Shown here in pieces: positions 5,555 to 7,730 of a stretch of DNA of 7,730 nt. The first letter of the stretch is position 1, and each line of letters begins with the position of its first letter. The translations under genes and the position numbers were made by a program. The DNA is from Thiobacillaceae bacterium (lineage in GTDB: Bacteria; Pseudomonadota; Gammaproteobacteria; Burkholderiales; Thiobacillaceae), in NCBI GenBank assembly GCA_024643305.1, contig JAHENE010000093.1, forward strand, positions 1 through 7,730. The letters run 5' to 3'. The notes beneath the pieces are model-generated. The model saw only the letters and a program-made list of their open reading frames with translations. It was not told where the DNA came from and did not search any database.

Positions 5555-7331
5555 TGACAGTACCTTCACGGCGCAGATCAGCCGCGCCATAGCTTGAGCT
5601 GGTCGCTGGATCGATGCCGATGCCTTGCACCGATCCCATTTTCTGCTTGCACTCATCCGTACCCGCCGCGCCCAACCCCACGTGTCCGAGCTTGCGCAAA
5701 GCGTCCTGTGTGGAGATGCTGAAGCGCGGCTGCATGAAATCCTCTCCGCCTTCGCAACGGATCTCTCCGGTCGGTTGGGTAACAGACAAACGCGGGGCAT
5801 CGATGGCCTGCTGCAGGGTCATGCCGTGGTCGATGAGATTTATGGTGATGCCAAGCAAGGTGTTGATGATGGTGGTGCCACCAGGCGTGCCGTAGACAGC
5901 AACGAGCTTGCCGTCTTTGAATAACAAGGTCGGTGACATGCTGGAGCGCGGGCGCTTGCCGGGTGCAACGTCGTTTGCGCCCGGGTTGTGGACAGCAGCA
6001 TCCTGGCTGGGCAGGAAATTGAAATCGGTGAGTTCGTTGTTGAGCAGGAAACCGTAGCCCGGAACGGTAATGCCTGAACCCCAGGTGTATTCGATGGTGC
6101 TGGTGTAGCTGACGACATTGCCCCAACGGTCGATGACGGTGAAGTGGGTGGTCTGCGGGCTTTCTTCCTTGATGCGCGACGGCTTCGGCTGTACGTCAGC
6201 GACATTGTCCCAGCGCACGGGATAACCGGGTAGCGGGTCTTTCATGCGGCTGTCGGTTTTGATCTGCGCGCCACGCATCTCGATATATTCGGGATGCAGC
6301 AGGCCAGTTCGCGGCACCGGGACGGCATTGTCGTCGCCAATCCACACGCTGCGGTCGGCAAATGCAAGGCGCATCGCCTCGATCATGACATGCAGGGTTT
6401 TGGGGCTGCCGAAGCCATATCCTTGAGCGGCATCGCCCAATGGAAAACGCTCCAGCATGCCCAGGATTTGCAGAAGGGTCAGGCCACCAGAGGAAGGCGG
6501 CGGCATGGTAACAAGGGCGAAGCCACGGTAGTGGCCGATGAGCGGTTCACGAATCGCAACTCGATATTGTTCAAGGTCGGCAAGGGTCATGCGGCCTGTA
6601 CCGGCCACCCCAAGTTCGCTGCGCGAGCGCTGCTGCGCATTGACGATGGCCTGCGCGAGCGGGCCCTGGTAGAAGACGTCCGGGCCTTTCGCAGCGATCA
6701 GTTTGAAGGTTTTGGCGAGTTCTGGCTGCACAAGCAGGTCACCCTCTTTGAGCGGAACACCGGCGGGCCGAAAAATCGCAGCGGTCTCGGGTTGAAGCTG
6801 AGTGCGGCCGCCATCGTTGGCGATTTCGGCGGCGAGGATTCGATTGACGCGAAAGCCGTGCTCTGCCAGTTCGATGGCGGGTGCGAGCGTATCGGCCAGT
6901 TTTTTCGTACCCCAGCGGGTCAGCGCGGTATCGACGCCGCGCAGTGTGCCCGGCACGCCCACTGCAAGGCCGGTGGTTGAGGCGAGTTTAAAGACCATCG
7001 GTAGACCACCCGGGGAAAACATGCCGGCGCTGGCCTTGGCAGGCGCGCGTTCGCGCGAATCGACAATGAAGGTTTCGCCAGTTTTGGCGAGATGGATCAT
7101 CATGAAACCGCCGCCACCAATGCCGGAGGACTGCGGCTCGACCACGTTCAAGGCAAACTGCACTGCGGCAGCAGCATCAATGGCATTGCCGCCCTCGGCG
7201 AGTATGCGCGCGCCGGCAGCAGCAGCGTCCGGATGTGACACCGACACCACGCCCGCTGGCGGGGCGGCCAGTACCGAAGCGGAAAACAGCCAGAGGGCGA
7301 ACCAGTGCGTGCAAGCGGAACGGAAGGACAT
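5538..7331 (-). CDS. ggt: Periplasmic gamma-glutamyltransferase (glutathione hydrolase)
   Basis: With ATG 7331 the product is 597 residues, normal for the family. It hydrolyses glutathione and transfers gamma-glutamyl groups. A signal peptide (1-22, hydrophobic core WFALWLFSASVLA, cleavage near A22/A23) points to the periplasm. The precursor should cut itself before T394 (PQTTHFTVID), giving a large subunit (about 23-393) and a small one (394-597) whose Thr is the nucleophile. Expected substrate-site residues are present: R93 in DSRERAP, D436 in NNELTDF, S463-S464 in RSSMSPT, and the GTPGG oxyanion region (481-485). The position matching E. coli N411 appears to be E414 (STIEYTWGSG). The only two mature cysteines (526, 561) are both in the small subunit. 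A TTG at 7361 is also in frame, but it falls inside a terminator-like hairpin, so I prefer the ATG despite its poor ribosome-binding site. No start is strongly marked. Confidence 0.92.
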   Translation of the reverse strand: MSFRSACTHWFALWLFSASVLAAPPAGVVSVSHPDAAAAGARILAEGGNAIDAAAAVQFALNVVEPQSSGIGGGGFMMIHLAKTGETFIVDSRERAPAKASAGMFSPGGLPMVFKLASTTGLAVGVPGTLRGVDTALTRWGTKKLADTLAPAIELAEHGFRVNRILAAEIANDGGRTQLQPETAAIFRPAGVPLKEGDLLVQPELAKTFKLIAAKGPDVFYQGPLAQAIVNAQQRSRSELGVAGTGRMTLADLEQYRVAIREPLIGHYRGFALVTMPPPSSGGLTLLQILGMLERFPLGDAAQGYGFGSPKTLHVMIEAMRLAFADRSVWIGDDNAVPVPRTGLLHPEYIEMRGAQIKTDSRMKDPLPGYPVRWDNVADVQPKPSRIKEESPQTTHFTVIDRWGNVVSYTSTIEYTWGSGITVPGYGFLLNNELTDFNFLPSQDAAVHNPGANDVAPGKRPRSSMSPTLLFKDGKLVAVYGTPGGTTIINTLLGITINLIDHGMTLQQAIDAPRLSVTQPTGEIRCEGGEDFMQPRFSISTQDALRKLGHVGLGAAGTDECKQKMGSVQGIGIDPATSSSYGAADLRREGTVITVGP

Positions 7332-7340
7332 GGAGGTCGG

Positions 7341-7366
7341 CAACAAAACAAACAGGCTCAAGCCTG
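7341..7366 (-). terminator. Intrinsic terminator-like hairpin after the flavoenzyme gene
   Basis: On the minus strand CAGGC-TTGA-GCCTG (7366-7353) is followed at once by TTTGTTTTGTTG. The stem is short (5 bp, plus a possible G-U pair), but the T-rich tail is in the right place. It lies 62 bases past the stop of the upstream gene and just before the GGT start, suggesting the two genes are at least partly separate transcription units. Confidence 0.45.
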
Positions 7367-7427
7367 CACTGGTTTGGCCGAAGCCGTCAATGCAGGCAGT
7401 CTGGTCGGTAGGCCTGGGGAGATGCCG

Positions 7428-7730
7428 TCAGAACGACAGCGGTTTGGCGCCCGTCAGAAAATACTCGATCAACTCTTTAACCGGCCGGATCGCATGTCCA
7501 AAGGGCAGGCTTTCGCTGCCCCGGAAAAACAGGCCTTTCTTGATGTCACCTTTGAGCGCAGCCACGAGCTGCGTGTCGATGCAGAACTGCCCTGCCTTGG
7601 CGATGCCATCACGCAACCCACACTGAATCAGGCAATGCAATCCCGCAGTACAACGTTCGCGGCCGGACTTGGCGCAAGCCTGGAGTTTGTGTTCGCGCCT
7701 GAGATAATTCGCAAGCCACGGGGTCTTCAC
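7428..7730 (-). CDS. Nitronate monooxygenase-like flavoenzyme, C-terminal part (cut by right window edge)
   Basis: The last 100 residues of a protein that very probably starts beyond base 7730; the GTG at the extreme edge is more likely an internal Val. The tail runs PWLANYLRREHKL, then a cysteine-rich stretch (C19, C27, C33, C37, C50 counted from the edge), then AGQFCIDTQLVAALKGDIKK, GLFFRGSESLPFG and a closing helix IRPVKELIEYFLTG. From memory this resembles the C-terminus of NAD(P)H-independent flavin enzymes annotated as nitronate monooxygenase / 2-nitropropane dioxygenase, where a G-D-x-x-x-G-(L/V)-F-F turn contacts FMN. Such enzymes oxidise alkyl nitronates using FMN. The TIM-barrel body that would prove this lies outside the window, so the call rests on the tail alone. 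It is followed by a terminator-like hairpin, and its neighbour downstream is the GGT gene. Confidence 0.6.
   Translation of the reverse strand: MKTPWLANYLRREHKLQACAKSGRERCTAGLHCLIQCGLRDGIAKAGQFCIDTQLVAALKGDIKKGLFFRGSESLPFGHAIRPVKELIEYFLTGAKPLSF

Noticed and set aside
7332..7361. TTG start at 7361 for the GGT gene
   Set aside because: It lies inside the terminator-like hairpin and would put ten extra residues ahead of a normal-looking signal peptide.
6294..7626. Long plus-strand open frames across the GGT gene
   Set aside because: They are antisense to a full-length GGT with all catalytic motifs and read as arginine/alanine-rich shadow translations.

Overview
This 7.7 kb window is ordinary bacterial chromosome with dense, compact coding. 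Protein family content and codon use (G/C-ending third positions, ATGA stop/start overlaps) suggest a Gram-negative proteobacterium, most likely a betaproteobacterium. That placement is an inference from protein style, since no marker gene is present. I see no rRNA, tRNA, CRISPR array, insertion sequence or phage gene. No gap without a gene exceeds 300 bases; the longest are 2163-2292, 3319-3429, 4451-4576 and 7332-7427.

Left block (1-3318, minus strand). Read right to left, there is a membrane-anchored AraC-type regulator, a 130-bp spacer rich in short repeats, then four tightly packed genes: a small three-helix membrane protein, an atypical SDR oxidoreductase (NDUFA9-like), a DUF2269 membrane protein, and the first 159 residues of a DUF4166 protein that runs off the left edge. 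All three junctions inside the four-gene set are 4-base ATGA overlaps, so they are almost certainly one translationally coupled operon. Its biochemical role is not known to me. It is the best candidate here for an undescribed system: a redox-type enzyme embedded among membrane proteins, possibly controlled by a membrane-sensing AraC factor.

Middle block (3319-5509). A class I SAM-dependent methyltransferase (TTG start) is divergent from the AraC gene. It converges on, and overlaps by 32 bp, a small RcnR/DmeR-type metal repressor. That repressor is divergent from a DmeF-type cobalt/nickel CDF exporter. The shared 126-bp promoter region holds a G-tract flanked by a perfect inverted repeat, the classic operator architecture of RcnR/DmeR repressors. 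Together these form a self-contained metal-responsive efflux module.

Right block (5510-7730, minus strand). A full-length periplasmic gamma-glutamyltransferase converges on dmeF with a 28-bp gap containing small hairpins. Upstream of it, behind a terminator-like hairpin, is the C-terminal 100 residues of what looks like a nitronate monooxygenase-type flavoenzyme with a cysteine-rich tail, cut by the right edge.
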